Part shown: one piece after another, positions 1 to 9,106 of the stretch
Layout of the letters: each line of letters opens with the position of its first letter
Position numbering within the stretch: the first letter of the stretch is position 1
Source of the DNA: Nocardioides cynanchi
GTDB taxonomy: Bacteria > Actinomycetota > Actinomycetes > Propionibacteriales > Nocardioidaceae
Assembly: GCF_008761635.1 (NCBI RefSeq)
Contig: NZ_CP044344.1
Location: 2,170,001 to 2,234,000, forward strand
Direction of reading: 5' to 3'
Length of the DNA stretch: 64,000 nt
Made by a program: the position numbers and the translations under genes
The notes under the pieces: generated by a model
The model's database searches: none
The model's input: the letters and a program-made list of their open reading frames with translations, nothing else
Told to the model about the DNA's origin: nothing

Positions 1-2
1 AG

Positions 3-1676
3 GTACGACGCCTCGAGGACCCCGAGGCCTGGGTCCGCCCCCACGCCTGGACGCATGCGCAGCGGCGCCACACCGCCCGGATCTGGCACCGCGACAAGTC
101 CCTCGACCCTGAGGTGCGGGCCACCCTCGATGCGCTGGCCAAGCTGCCCGTCAGCGGACGTCGGGCGCTCCTCCTCACGCAGCTGACCACGACCTCCCGG
201 GAGGAGATGGCGCGCGAGGTCGGGCTCCCGCTGGCCGAGGCCGAGCAACGGCTCCAGACCGCGACCACCCAGTTCTCCCTGCACCGCGAGGTGCCGACCA
301 CCGCCCTGCGTCCCCTGCTCGACCAGCTGGTCGCGGCCTGTGCCGGCCAGCGCTGGGCCCGGGCCACGATCATCCGCCGCTCCGGCACCACGCGACGCCG
401 TACCCACGCGATGGCCGGCGGCCTGCTGGTCGTCGCGGCGCTCGTCGGCAGTGGCCTCTTCGTGGCGGACGCGAACGGCGTGCGCCCGACGCTGGCCTCG
501 GCGGGCGACCGCCTGACCACGGTGCCACCCGCCGAGGCCGGCGGGAGTGGCGCGCCGCAGACGCCACCGGTGATCACCCCGGCCGCGCTGCTCAGCCGCG
601 CCCAGGTCGGCCACGCCCTCCCCGGACGCACCTGGCGGGTCACCGGCACCGATCCCGGTCAGGGGGCGACTCTCCCGTGCCAGCGGCGCGACTACGCCGA
701 CCCCCAGGCCGAGACCACCCTGGTCCGCAACTTCACGTCACGGCGCCAGAAGGGTCACCCGACGATGGCGGCGGTGCAGTCCGTGGAGTACTCCCCCGAC
801 ACCAGCGGTGCGACGCGCGGCTTCAGCGCCGCGGCCGGCTGGTTCGCGGGCTGCCTGATGCCGCAGACCCAGCTGCTGTCGGTGCATCGGGTGACCGGGG
901 TCGGCGACGAGGCGGAGCAGTACGCGCTCCGCGCCTGGCAGCACCCCGCCGTGACCCTGGTGCTCGGTCTGGCCCGCACCGGGCGGGCCACGACGGTCAC
1001 CGTCACCCGGACCGGCGGCTCGGCCGGCCCGGACCTGGCGGCCAACCTCCGGCTGCTGGTCACCGCCGTCGACAACCTGTGTACGACGTCGGGGGGCGGC
1101 CCCTGCTCCTCCCACCCGCACGCGCACGCCGTACCCGCACCCGCGGCCGGCAGCCCGCCGGCGATGCTCAGCGAGTTCGACCTGCCGCCCGTGGCCGGTG
1201 TCCAGCAGCCCTGGGCCGGTACGACGCCGCGCAAGGCGCTCGACAACCTCGCGGCCACCGGCTGCGACTCCAGCAGCTTCTCCGGGCACGGGTGGACCCA
1301 CGGCGCCACCCGGTCGTTCCTGGCGCCGGGAGCGAAGCTGTCAGCCGAGTTCGGGCTGACCGAGACCGTCGGCGCCCTGCCCACCCCCCAGGCCAAGGCC
1401 TTCGTGAGCGGGGTGCGCGGCAAGCTCGCCAGCTGCCCTGACCGCGACCTCGGCACCAAGGTGCAGCGGATCGCCTCGTCGGCCGACCTGGCCGCATGGC
1501 GGGTGCGCACCCAGGTCAGCGCCAAGGAGACGGTCACGTTCTTCATGGGGGTCGTGCGGCACGGCGGCGCGGTGGCCCAGGTCGGCTTCGTGCCCGACGG
1601 CGCCCACACCATGTCGACCCAGGCCTTCGTGGCCCTGGTGCAGCGGGCCGGCGAGCGCCTCGCGGCGATGCCCTGA
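3..1676 (+). CDS. Sigma-factor-like membrane protein, 5' partial
   Basis: The reading frame is open from the window edge, so the true start lies upstream. The first residues (RRLEDPEAWVRPHAW) resemble the end of region 2 of SigE-type ECF sigma factors. They are followed by a region-4-like stretch (LPVSGRRALLL, then EEMAREVGLPLAEAEQRL) that would form a helix-turn-helix. One membrane segment follows (AGGLLVVAALVGSGLFV, about residue 140), then roughly 380 exported residues rich in Ala, Pro and Thr with two similar halves (each with G-x-x-Cys and an ETV/TLVRN-like core). The family of the exterior domain is not recognised. I infer a sigma-like cytoplasmic head tied to an extracellular sensor or lipoprotein-like domain; DNA binding is unproven. 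It converges on sucD. Confidence 0.6.
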   Translation, partial: VRRLEDPEAWVRPHAWTHAQRRHTARIWHRDKSLDPEVRATLDALAKLPVSGRRALLLTQLTTTSREEMAREVGLPLAEAEQRLQTATTQFSLHREVPTTALRPLLDQLVAACAGQRWARATIIRRSGTTRRRTHAMAGGLLVVAALVGSGLFVADANGVRPTLASAGDRLTTVPPAEAGGSGAPQTPPVITPAALLSRAQVGHALPGRTWRVTGTDPGQGATLPCQRRDYADPQAETTLVRNFTSRRQKGHPTMAAVQSVEYSPDTSGATRGFSAAAGWFAGCLMPQTQLLSVHRVTGVGDEAEQYALRAWQHPAVTLVLGLARTGRATTVTVTRTGGSAGPDLAANLRLLVTAVDNLCTTSGGGPCSSHPHAHAVPAPAAGSPPAMLSEFDLPPVAGVQQPWAGTTPRKALDNLAATGCDSSSFSGHGWTHGATRSFLAPGAKLSAEFGLTETVGALPTPQAKAFVSGVRGKLASCPDRDLGTKVQRIASSADLAAWRVRTQVSAKETVTFFMGVVRHGGAVAQVGFVPDGAHTMSTQAFVALVQRAGERLAAMP

Positions 1677-1713
1677 GGCTCGCCGCTCGGCCGGCGTCAG
1701 CGAGTTGGAGGCG

Positions 1714-2595
1714 TCAGCCGGCGAGGATCGCGCGCATCAGGTCGGCGGTCTCGGACGGCGTCTTGCCGACCTTGACGCCGACGGCCTCGAGGGCCTCCTT
1801 CTTGGCGGCCGCGGTGCCTGACGAGCCGGAGACGATGGCTCCGGCGTGGCCCATGGTCTTGCCCTCGGGAGCGGTGAAGCCGGCGACGTAGCCGACGACC
1901 GGCTTGGTCACGTGGTCCTTGATGTAGGCCGCCGCCCGCTCCTCGGCGTCACCGCCGATCTCGCCGATCATCACGATCGCGTCGGTGTCCGGGTCGGCCT
2001 CGAAGGCGGCCAGGGCGTCGATGTGGGTGGTGCCGATGATCGGGTCGCCGCCGATGCCGATGCAGGAGGAGAAGCCGAAGTCCCGCAGCTCGTACATCAT
2101 CTGGTAGGTCAGGGTGCCGGACTTCGAGACCAGGCCCACCCGCCCGGCCTTGGTGATGTCGGCGGGGATGATGCCGGCGTTGGACTTGCCGGGGCTGATC
2201 AGTCCGGGGCAGTTGGGGCCGATGATCCGGGTGGAGCCCTTCGCCTCGGCGTACGCACGGAAGTCGGCGGTGTCGTGCACCGGCACGCCCTCGGTGATCA
2301 CCACCAGCAGGCCGATGCCGGCGTCGATCGCCTCGATGCAGGCGTCCTTGGTGAAGGCGGGCGGCACGAAGACCACCGAGACGTCGGCGCCGGTCTCGGC
2401 CATCGCCTCGGCGACCGAGCCGAAGACCGGGACGGCGACGTCGGCGAACTCGACGCTCTGGCCGGCCTTGCGCGGGTTGACGCCACCGACCACCTGGGTG
2501 CCCGAGTCGAGCATCCGCTGGGTGTGCTTCATGCCCTCGGAGCCGGTCATGCCCTGGACGACGACCTTGGAGCTCTCGGTCAGGAAGATTGCCAT
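1714..2595 (-). CDS. sucD: Succinyl-CoA synthetase alpha subunit
   Basis: This is the alpha subunit of ADP/GDP-forming succinate-CoA ligase, which makes ATP or GTP from succinyl-CoA in the TCA cycle as a heterodimer with SucC. The 293-residue protein has the family length. Its N-terminal CoA-binding Rossmann fold carries [12 protein letters not shown], and the phosphorylated histidine is His250 in [13 protein letters not shown] 2595 starts [10 protein letters not shown], as expected for SucD, with AAGGACGAG upstream. It lies 20 bp downstream of sucC on the same strand, so the two form one operon read from the sucC promoter. The identification is secure. Confidence 0.97.
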   Translation of the reverse strand: MAIFLTESSKVVVQGMTGSEGMKHTQRMLDSGTQVVGGVNPRKAGQSVEFADVAVPVFGSVAEAMAETGADVSVVFVPPAFTKDACIEAIDAGIGLLVVITEGVPVHDTADFRAYAEAKGSTRIIGPNCPGLISPGKSNAGIIPADITKAGRVGLVSKSGTLTYQMMYELRDFGFSSCIGIGGDPIIGTTHIDALAAFEADPDTDAIVMIGEIGGDAEERAAAYIKDHVTKPVVGYVAGFTAPEGKTMGHAGAIVSGSSGTAAAKKEALEAVGVKVGKTPSETADLMRAILAG

Positions 2596-2615
2596 CGTAG
2601 AAGTCCTCGTCCTTC

Positions 2616-3779
2616 TCAGTTGTTCGCGAGCTCGGCGGCCCGGTCGGCCGCACCGTCCATGGTGTCCACGAGCGTCACCAGCGGGTGGTCGGCCTGCTGG
2701 AGGATCCGGCGGCCCTCCTCGACGTTGTTGCCGTCGAGGCGGACGACGAGCGGCTTGTTGGCCTCGTCGCCGAGCCGGTGGAGGGCGCCGACGATGCCGT
2801 TGGCGACCTCGTCGCAGGCGGTGATGCCGCCGAAGACGTTGACGAACACCGACTTGACCTGCGCGTCGTTCAAGATGATGTCGAGGCCGTTGGCCATCAC
2901 CTCGGCGGAGGCGCCGCCCCCGATGTCCAGGAAGTTCGCGGGCTTCACGCCGCCGTGCTTCTCCCCGGCGTAGGCGACGACGTCGAGCGTCGACATGACC
3001 AGCCCGGCGCCGTTGCCGATGATGCCGACGGCACCGTCGAGCTTGACGTAGTTCAGGCCCTTCTCCTTCGCCGCGAGCTCCAGCGGGTCGGCGTCCTCGG
3101 TGACCTCGAACTGCGCGTGGTCCTCGTGCCGGAAGTCGGCGTTGTCGTCGAGGGATACCTTGCCGTCGAGCGCCTCGACGGTGCCGTCGCCCAGCTTCAC
3201 CAGCGGGTTGACCTCGACCAGGGTGGCGTCCTCCTTGATGAAGACGTCCCAGAGCTTCAGGATCGCGGCCTTGGCGGCCCCGGCCACGTCGGCGTCGAAG
3301 CCGGTGGCCGCGACGATCTCGTCGGCCTTGGCGTCGTCGACACCGACCTGCGGGTCGATCGAGATCCGGGCGATCGCGTCCGGGTTCTCGTGCGCCGTGA
3401 CCTCGATCTCGACCCCGCCCTCGGTGGAGGCGATGCAGAGGTAGTCGCGGTTGGCCCGGTCGACCAGGAACGAGAAGTAGTACTCCTCCGCGATGTCGGC
3501 CGCGGGAGCGACCAGCACACGGTGGACGGTGTGTCCCTTGATGTCCATGCCCAGGATCTCGCGCGCCTTGACGACGGCGTCCTGCGGGTCCTGGGCGAGC
3601 TTCACGCCACCGGCCTTGCCGCGGCCACCGGTCTGGACCTGGGCCTTGACGACGACCCGGCCGCCCTCGGCCTCGGCCGCGGCCTCGGCGTCCTCGGGCG
3701 TGGTGACGACGGTCCCGACCGTCACGGGTACGCCGTGCCTGGCGAACAGCTCCTTGGCCTGGAACTCCATCAGATCCAC
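2616..3779 (-). CDS. sucC: Succinyl-CoA synthetase beta subunit
   Basis: This ATP-grasp beta subunit binds the nucleotide and is partnered with SucD. It shows the typical opening [19 protein letters not shown], the glycine-rich nucleotide loop [10 protein letters not shown] near residue 53, and the C-terminal ligase-CoA fold containing [13 protein letters not shown]. The length of 387 residues fits the family. I chose GTG 3779 because the family starts with MDL and a GGAGG lies 10 nt upstream. A TTG at 3785 and an ATG at 3770 are alternatives. It is the first gene of the sucCD operon. Confidence 0.96.
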   Translation of the reverse strand: MDLMEFQAKELFARHGVPVTVGTVVTTPEDAEAAAEAEGGRVVVKAQVQTGGRGKAGGVKLAQDPQDAVVKAREILGMDIKGHTVHRVLVAPAADIAEEYYFSFLVDRANRDYLCIASTEGGVEIEVTAHENPDAIARISIDPQVGVDDAKADEIVAATGFDADVAGAAKAAILKLWDVFIKEDATLVEVNPLVKLGDGTVEALDGKVSLDDNADFRHEDHAQFEVTEDADPLELAAKEKGLNYVKLDGAVGIIGNGAGLVMSTLDVVAYAGEKHGGVKPANFLDIGGGASAEVMANGLDIILNDAQVKSVFVNVFGGITACDEVANGIVGALHRLGDEANKPLVVRLDGNNVEEGRRILQQADHPLVTLVDTMDGAADRAAELANN

Positions 3780-3821
3780 GATCAACCAACCTCCGTACGA
3801 CGCCCAGGGTGGGCCTTGGGC

Positions 3822-3852
3822 ACCCTAGTCCCGCTCGCCGCGAGGGGGCCAA
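3822..3852 (-). promoter_or_regulatory. Probable sucCD promoter
   Basis: On the minus strand TTGGCC (3852-3847) is followed after 19 nt by TAGGGT (3827-3822). The match to actinobacterial -35/-10 spacing and the TANNNT form suggest a housekeeping promoter. It would give a leader of about 35 nt carrying the GGAGG of sucC. Confidence 0.45.
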
Positions 3853-3936
3853 GCCGGGTCGGCGTGACCTGGGGCACACGGGGGTCCGCCCACCCGACCC
3901 GCAAGCGCGGTCAAGACGGCTGTCGGCGGTCGACCC

Positions 3937-3942
3937 TAGGTT
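3937..3942 (+). promoter_or_regulatory. -10 box of a leaderless promoter
   Basis: TAGGTT ends exactly 6 nt before ATG 3949, and no Shine-Dalgarno sequence is present. This is the geometry of leaderless transcription. Confidence 0.45.
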
Positions 3943-3948
3943 GGTCCG

Positions 3949-4521
3949 ATGACCCGGGTCGTCTACTTCACCGCCTGCACGCTCGACGGCTTCATCGCCG
4001 ACGAGCACGACTCGCTCGACTGGCTGTTCGAGGTCCCGCACGGAGCGGACGACGGCAGCTGGGACGCGTTCATCGGCCGGATCCGTCCGATGGTCACCGG
4101 CACCACGACGTACCGCTGGATGCTGGACCGGCACTTCACCGAGCACCCCGAGCAGTTCGCCGAGTTCTACGGCGATCGTCCGCTCTGGGTCTTCACCCAC
4201 CAGGACCTCCCCGGCATCCCCGGCGCGGACGTCCGCTTCGTCTCCGGCGACGTGGCGCGGGTGTACGACGACCTGGTCGCCGCGGCGGACGGTCGCGACA
4301 TCTGGGTGATCGGCGGCGGCGACCTGGTCGGCCAGTTCGACGACGCCGGGCTGCTCGACGAGGTGCAGCTGGGGCTGACACCGGTGACGCTCGGTGCGGG
4401 TCGTCCGCTGCTGCCGCGGCGGATCACCTCGAGCCGGATGCGCTTTCGCGAGGTGCGGCAGTCGGGGCAGCGGGTGCGGGTCGTCCTCGACGTGGACCGG
4501 CCCGGCCCGGGTCAGGACTGA
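3949..4521 (+). CDS. RibD C-terminal/dihydrofolate reductase family protein
   Basis: A 190-residue single-domain protein of the DHFR-like RibD C-terminal superfamily, usually NADPH-dependent reductases of unknown substrate in actinobacteria. Features seen are the N-terminal strand [15 protein letters not shown], the central TGTTTYRWM, the GGGDLVGQF nucleotide-binding turn (IWVIGGGDL, about residue 120) and the final [13 protein letters not shown]. It is not a housekeeping folate enzyme: FolA-specific motifs are absent. A leaderless -10 box precedes the start. Its 3' end overlaps the convergent B12-binding gene by 10 bp. Confidence 0.85.
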   Translation: MTRVVYFTACTLDGFIADEHDSLDWLFEVPHGADDGSWDAFIGRIRPMVTGTTTYRWMLDRHFTEHPEQFAEFYGDRPLWVFTHQDLPGIPGADVRFVSGDVARVYDDLVAAADGRDIWVIGGGDLVGQFDDAGLLDEVQLGLTPVTLGAGRPLLPRRITSSRMRFREVRQSGQRVRVVLDVDRPGPGQD

Positions 4522-4928
4522 GCGGCGAAGGCCTCCGCGACCCAGCCGGTGATCTCGCCGGTCGTCGCGCCGGGGGTGAACACCTTGGCGACCCCGAGCT
4601 CCTCGAGCACCGGGATGTCCTCGTCGGGGATGATGCCGCCACCGAAGACCCGGATGTCGTCCGCGTCGCGCTCGGCGAGCAGCTCGAGGAGCCGGCGGAA
4701 CAGCGTCATGTGCGCCCCGGAGAGCACCGACAGGCCGATCAGGTCGGCGTCCTCCTGGATCGCGGTCTCCACGATCTGCTCCGGGGTCTGGTGGAGCCCG
4801 GTGTAGATCACCTCGTGGCCGGCGTCACGCAGCGCCCGGGCCACGATCTTGGCGCCGCGGTCGTGACCGTCCAGACCGGGCTTCGCGACCACGATCCGGA
4901 TGCGCTGGGAGACGGGGCTGGAGGCCAT
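4512..4928 (-). CDS. Stand-alone cobalamin-binding domain protein (mutase small-subunit type)
   Basis: The 138-residue protein is a free-standing B12-binding Rossmann domain like the C-terminal domain of methylmalonyl-CoA mutase or the small subunit of isobutyryl-CoA mutase. The cobalamin-ligating signature D-x-H-x-x-G is present as DGHDRG in [20 protein letters not shown]. The downstream loops GLSVLSGAH and [11 protein letters not shown] match the family. No large mutase subunit is encoded in the window, so the partner would be elsewhere in the genome. It could instead act with another B12 enzyme or as a light/B12 sensor, but no such output domain is attached. It starts from a leaderless-type promoter. 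Confidence 0.88.
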   Translation of the reverse strand: MASSPVSQRIRIVVAKPGLDGHDRGAKIVARALRDAGHEVIYTGLHQTPEQIVETAIQEDADLIGLSVLSGAHMTLFRRLLELLAERDADDIRVFGGGIIPDEDIPVLEELGVAKVFTPGATTGEITGWVAEAFAAQS

Positions 4929-4934
4929 GCCCGC

Positions 4935-4940
4935 ACCCTA
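4935..4940 (-). promoter_or_regulatory. -10 box of a leaderless promoter
   Basis: On the minus strand TAGGGT is followed by the 6-nt GCGGGC and then ATG 4928. The membrane-protein gene starting at 9053 has almost the same arrangement. Confidence 0.45.
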
Positions 4941-5103
4941 ACCGACGTACGACGGGGGTCGACGTAGGGCGCAGGTACCCAGGTTGTTGCGCTTCATGCA
5001 CCTGATCGGTGCCCTCGGTTTCACCCCCTGTGACCTTTCCGTTATGGTCGGGTTTCGCCTCGATCGACCTGACCTCGTCACGCTGACCACCGGGAGCACA
5101 CGT

Positions 5104-6279
5104 ATGGGTGACCACCGCGCCGGAGCGGGCGGCAGCCGCATCGCCGCTCCGACCGGCAAGCGCGTCGCCCGTCACGCCAGCGAGCAGGTCCCCGCAGAGC
5201 CCTACGTCGGCCGCCGGATCGCCGCCACGGCGCCCGTTCCGCTGCCGGTCCCCGCACCCACGCCGGAGGTGTTCGAGGCCACCGCGACGGTGCCCGTTCC
5301 GGTGACCGCGCCGGCTGCGGTGTCCGCGCCAGTGACCGCGCCTGTTGCCGTGACCGCGCCCGTTGCCGTGACCGCGCCCGTTGCCGTGACCGCGCCCGTT
5401 GTCGTGACCGCGCCCGTTCCGGTGACCGCCCCGGCGCCGGTCAACCCCGTGACGCCGGTCCCCACGGTCGCGCGCTCCACGTCCCGCACGGCGCCGCGCA
5501 GCGCAGGGCGGCGCGTCGCCACCCGTCGTACGGGGTTCCCCAGCCTGTTCTCCGCCCCGGTGCTGATGGGAGTCGCCGTGCTCGGCGTCTCGGTCGCCGG
5601 CGCGCTCCAGGCCGTGCACCCGGGCCTGGCCGACAGCGCCGTGCACCACCACCTGACCCCGGCCAGCGCCCTCTCGGGCAGCGGCGCGGTGAGCTCCGCC
5701 AGCCTCCTCGGAGGCCGGGCCACGGTGATCAGCCGCGACTCCAACCGGCAGACCCTCTCGCTGGCCAGCGGCAGCAGCCTGCAGGCCGCCGCCGACGCGC
5801 AGGCCAAGCAGCGTGACGCCGCACTGTCACAGCTGCGCGGCCTGGCCGAGCAGCAGGCGGCGAAGATCAAGCTGCACCAGTGGGTGCTCCCCGTGCAGCC
5901 GGGCGTCTACCAGCTGACCGCCCGCTTCGGTGACTACAGCTCGCTGTGGTCGCACTTCCACACCGGTCTCGACTTCGCGTCGCCGACCGGCACCCCGATC
6001 ATGGCGGTCGCCGGCGGCACGATCACCGAGGTCGGCTACTCCGGCGCCTACGGCAACCGCACCATCGAGACGCTGCCGGACGGCACCGAGCTGTGGTACT
6101 GCCACCAGAACCAGTTCGGCACCTCCGTCGGCGCCACCGTGCGACCCGGCCAGGTGATCGGCTACGTCGGCTCGACCGGCAACGTCACCGGCCCGCACCT
6201 GCACCTCGAGGTCCACCCCGGTGGCGGCGACCCGGTCGACCCGTTCACCGCGCTCGAGGTCCACGGCCTGCATCCGTAG
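5104..6279 (+). CDS. Secreted or anchored M23 family (LytM-type) metallopeptidase
   Basis: A 391-residue cell-wall endopeptidase. It has a basic N-terminus, a low-complexity Ala/Val/Pro/Thr region (residues about 65-115), one hydrophobic segment (FSAPVLMGVAVLGVSVAGAL, near 155), a short coiled stretch (AAADAQAKQRDAALSQLRGLAEQQA) and a C-terminal M23 domain. Zinc ligands are visible: HFHTGLDFA (His and Asp) and HLHLEVHPGG (His-x-His). The family cleaves peptidoglycan cross-bridges. ATG 5104 was preferred over an upstream start at 4984 because GGGAG lies just before it. No c-di-AMP riboswitch pattern was seen in its leader. Confidence 0.88.
   Translation: MGDHRAGAGGSRIAAPTGKRVARHASEQVPAEPYVGRRIAATAPVPLPVPAPTPEVFEATATVPVPVTAPAAVSAPVTAPVAVTAPVAVTAPVAVTAPVVVTAPVPVTAPAPVNPVTPVPTVARSTSRTAPRSAGRRVATRRTGFPSLFSAPVLMGVAVLGVSVAGALQAVHPGLADSAVHHHLTPASALSGSGAVSSASLLGGRATVISRDSNRQTLSLASGSSLQAAADAQAKQRDAALSQLRGLAEQQAAKIKLHQWVLPVQPGVYQLTARFGDYSSLWSHFHTGLDFASPTGTPIMAVAGGTITEVGYSGAYGNRTIETLPDGTELWYCHQNQFGTSVGATVRPGQVIGYVGSTGNVTGPHLHLEVHPGGGDPVDPFTALEVHGLHP
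5302..5440 (+). repeat. 18-bp in-frame tandem repeat
   Basis: About seven copies of a unit close to GTGACCGCGCCCGTTGCC, encoding VTAPVA, make up the spacer of the M23 peptidase. The three central copies are almost identical, which suggests recent slippage expansion. Confidence 0.85.
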
Positions 6280-6286
6280 CCGGTGG

Positions 6287-8665
6287 CTACAGCTTCTCCA
6301 CCGGCGCGTAGCGCAGCAGCAGCCGCTTGACGCCCTCGGACCCGAAGTCGATCGAGGCCACGGCCTTGTCGGCGACTCCCTCGACCGCGACCACGGTGCC
6401 CATCCCGAAGGAGTCGTGCAGGACCCGCTCTCCCGGTGCCAGCGACGGCACCGCACGCGCCGGCTTGGACTTCGCGGCGGCGTCGGCCCGGGCGGCCGCG
6501 GCAGTGAAGTTGCGGCGCCCGGCGTCCGTCGGCTGACCGAAGCCGGTGGTGCGGGTCAGGTCGGGCCGCTGCCAGTGCACCTGGTCGGCCTCGGTGCGCC
6601 GCCAGTCGACCAGCTCGTCGGGCACCTCACCGAGGAAGCGGGAGCCGGGGTTGTGCGCGGGGGCGCCCCAGGCCGAGCGGACGAGGGCCCTGGAGAGGTA
6701 GAGGCGCTCGCGGGCGCGGGTGAGGCCGACGTAGGCGAGCCGGCGCTCCTCCTCGAGCTCGCCGCCGTCGTCGAGGCTGCGCGAGTGCGGGAAGACGCCG
6801 TCCTCGAGGCCGGTCAGGAAGACGGTGGGGAACTCCAGCCCCTTCGCGGTGTGCAGCGTCATCAGGGTGACCATCCCGCCGTCGTCCTCGCGCGGGGCGT
6901 CGGGGATCTGGTCGGTGTCGGCGACCAGGGCGACCCGCTCGAGGAAGTCCGACAGACCGGGCGCGACGATGCCGGCGTCGACGTCGGTCGGGTCGGCGGA
7001 CGGCCCGGCGATCGGGTCGTCGCTGAACTCCCGGGCGACCGCCACCAGCTCGGCGAGGTTTTCCAGGCGGGTGCCGTCCTGAGGGTCGTCGGAGGCCTCG
7101 AGCTCGTCGAGGTAGCCCGACCGGGCCAGCACCGACTCGAGCACGACGTCGGCCCGCTCGCCGGCCTCGACCATCGACTGGAGCTCCTCGACCAGGGCCA
7201 CGAAGCCCTGGATCGCGGTCAGCGAGCGGGTGGCCAGCCCAGGGGCCTGGTCGGCGTGCCGCAGCCCCTCCCAGAAGGTGATCCGCTCGCGGGCGGCGTA
7301 CGACGTCACGCACTCGACGGCGCGGTCGCCGATGCCGCGCTTCGGGGTGTTCAGGATCCGGCGCAGCGAGAGCTCGTCGTCGGCGTTGACCAGCATCCGG
7401 AGGTAGGCCAGTGCGTCGCGCACCTCGCGCCGCTCGTAGAAGCGCACGCCCCCGACCACGCGGTAGGGCATGCCGAGCCGGACGAAGACCTCCTCGAAGA
7501 CCCGGGACTGGGCGTTGGTGCGGTAGAAGACGGCGACGTCGCCGGGCCGGGACCCGGCATCGGTCAAGGTGTCGATCTCGCCGGAGACGAAGCGGGCCTC
7601 GTCGCGCTCGTCGTCGGCGACGTAGCCGATCAGCATCGCGCCGGCCCCGGCGTCGGACCAGAGGTTCTTCGGCTTGCGGCCCTGGTTGTGCCCGATCACG
7701 GCGTTGGCGGCGGTGAGGATGTTCTGCGTCGAGCGGTAGTTCTGCTCGAGCAGGATCGAGGTGGCGTTGGGGAAGTCCTGCTCGAAGTCGAGGATGTTGC
7801 GGATGTTGGCGCCGCGGAAGGCGTAGATCGACTGGTCGGCGTCGCCGACCACCATCAGCTCCGCGGGTGGCACCCGGTCGACGGGCACGTCGACCGTGCT
7901 CTCCTCCAGCTCGTCGGCGCAGAGCTGGTGGATCAGGGCGTACTGGGCGTGGTTGGTGTCTTGGTACTCGTCGACCAGGACGTGCCGGAACCGCCGGCGG
8001 TAGGTCTCGCGCACCTCGGGGAAGGTCGCGAACACCTCGACGGTGAGGGTCAGGATGTCGTCGAAGTCGAGGGCGTTGGCCTCGCGCAGCCGGGCCTGGT
8101 AGCGGACGTACGCCGCGGCGTACGCCTCCTCGAACTTGTTGTGGGTGTCCGCGGCGACGTCCTCGGGCGTGCGCAGCTCGTTCTTGTGGGAGGAGACCCA
8201 GTGCAGGATCGCGCCCGGCTGGTAGCGCTTGGGGTCGAGATCGAGGTCCTTGACCACCATCGTCATGAGTCGCTTGGAGTCGGCCGCGTCGTAGATCGTG
8301 AAGCTGGACTTGTAGCCGAGCTTGTCGATCTCCTTGCGCAGGATGCGGACGCACGCGGAGTGGAAGGTCGAGACCCACATCAGCCGGGCGCGCGGGCCGA
8401 CCAGCTCCTCGACCCGCTCCTTCATCTCCGCGGCGGCCTTGTTGGTGAAGGTGATCGCCAGGATCGAGCCGGGGTGGGCTCCGCGCTGGGAGACCAGCCA
8501 GGCGATCCGGCGGGTGAGCACCCGGGTCTTGCCCGAGCCGGCCCCGGCGACCACGAGCAGCGGCGTGCCCTCGTGGACGACCGCCGCGCGCTGGGGCTCG
8601 TTGAGGCCGGCCAGGAGGTCGTCGGCGGAGGGCCGCGGTGGCCGGGCTTGCAGGGTCTCGCTCAT
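6287..8665 (-). CDS. pcrA: ATP-dependent DNA helicase UvrD/PcrA
   Basis: A superfamily 1A 3'-5' DNA helicase of repair and replication-restart pathways. The 792-residue length fits actinobacterial UvrD1/PcrA. Motifs in order: Q motif LNEPQRAAV, Walker A GAGSGKT (near residue 45), TFTNKAAAEM, Walker B DEYQDTN, GDADQSIYAFRGA, motif IV QNYRST, VTLMTLHTAKGLEF and VGLTRARERLY. The C-terminus (GERVLHDSFGMGTVVAVEG) is the Tudor-like tail of PcrA that contacts RNA polymerase. It is alone on its strand, with a -10-like TAGGGT 9 nt upstream of the start. Confidence 0.97.
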   Translation of the reverse strand: MSETLQARPPRPSADDLLAGLNEPQRAAVVHEGTPLLVVAGAGSGKTRVLTRRIAWLVSQRGAHPGSILAITFTNKAAAEMKERVEELVGPRARLMWVSTFHSACVRILRKEIDKLGYKSSFTIYDAADSKRLMTMVVKDLDLDPKRYQPGAILHWVSSHKNELRTPEDVAADTHNKFEEAYAAAYVRYQARLREANALDFDDILTLTVEVFATFPEVRETYRRRFRHVLVDEYQDTNHAQYALIHQLCADELEESTVDVPVDRVPPAELMVVGDADQSIYAFRGANIRNILDFEQDFPNATSILLEQNYRSTQNILTAANAVIGHNQGRKPKNLWSDAGAGAMLIGYVADDERDEARFVSGEIDTLTDAGSRPGDVAVFYRTNAQSRVFEEVFVRLGMPYRVVGGVRFYERREVRDALAYLRMLVNADDELSLRRILNTPKRGIGDRAVECVTSYAARERITFWEGLRHADQAPGLATRSLTAIQGFVALVEELQSMVEAGERADVVLESVLARSGYLDELEASDDPQDGTRLENLAELVAVAREFSDDPIAGPSADPTDVDAGIVAPGLSDFLERVALVADTDQIPDAPREDDGGMVTLMTLHTAKGLEFPTVFLTGLEDGVFPHSRSLDDGGELEEERRLAYVGLTRARERLYLSRALVRSAWGAPAHNPGSRFLGEVPDELVDWRRTEADQVHWQRPDLTRTTGFGQPTDAGRRNFTAAAARADAAAKSKPARAVPSLAPGERVLHDSFGMGTVVAVEGVADKAVASIDFGSEGVKRLLLRYAPVEKL

Positions 8666-8674
8666 CTCGGACCA

Positions 8675-8680
8675 ACCCTA
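8675..8680 (-). promoter_or_regulatory. -10 box upstream of pcrA
   Basis: TAGGGT on the minus strand ends 9 nt before ATG 8665. The leader would be absent or only one to three nucleotides. Confidence 0.35.
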
Positions 8681-8711
8681 CGTGGGTCCACCCCCGGACG
8701 ATCCCGCCCGG

Positions 8712-9053
8712 TCACAGGGAGTAGGCGACCCCGATGTCGGCCAGGGTCAGCACCAGGATCAGCCAGTACAGCGCGTCGGGGATCCGGTCCTTACGCACGT
8801 TGGCCATCACCAGGACCAGGATCACCAGCCCGATCCCGAACATGACTCCCACCTGGGTGCCGTCGACGTCCTGGTGGCGCGCCTCGAGCACGCCCACGAG
8901 CAGCAGGCCGGCCACGAACGTCGTACCGATGCCGTCGCGCATCGGCCCGAGCACCCGCTTGTCCGGCTTGCGCACCTGCACCAGCAACCCGACCAGCAGG
9001 GCCAGCACCCCGAGCAGGTGCAGCACCAGGAGCACGACCTGCACGACCTTCAT
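8712..9053 (-). CDS. Small four-helix membrane protein, unknown function
   Basis: The 113-residue protein has about four hydrophobic segments: VVQVVLLVLHLLGVLALLVG, ATTFVAGLLLVGVLEA-like, VGVMFGIGLVILVLVMANV and ALYWLILVLTLADIGVAYSL. The short basic loop KPDKRV lies after the first. No catalytic motif or named family is evident. It sits between pcrA and the LiaR-like regulator on the same strand but has its own leaderless -10 box, so it may be a separate unit. Confidence 0.7.
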   Translation of the reverse strand: MKVVQVVLLVLHLLGVLALLVGLLVQVRKPDKRVLGPMRDGIGTTFVAGLLLVGVLEARHQDVDGTQVGVMFGIGLVILVLVMANVRKDRIPDALYWLILVLTLADIGVAYSL

Positions 9054-9059
9054 GCCCGC

Positions 9060-9065
9060 AGCCTA
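9060..9065 (-). promoter_or_regulatory. -10 box of a leaderless promoter
   Basis: On the minus strand TAGGCT, then GCGGGC (6 nt), then ATG 9053. Confidence 0.45.
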
Positions 9066-9106
9066 GGGGTCGTACGACGCGCGGCGGGGAGGCGCGGGCC
9101 CCAGGG

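Noticed and set aside
1714..4200. A long minus-strand reading frame running through sucD and upstream of it
   Set aside because: Only the sucD part is conserved; the upstream part is out of frame with sucC and Arg/Gly-rich, as expected for a high-GC shadow.
4929..5103. c-di-AMP (ydaO) riboswitch before the M23 gene
   Set aside because: Its conserved core motifs were not seen and the leader is too short and different.
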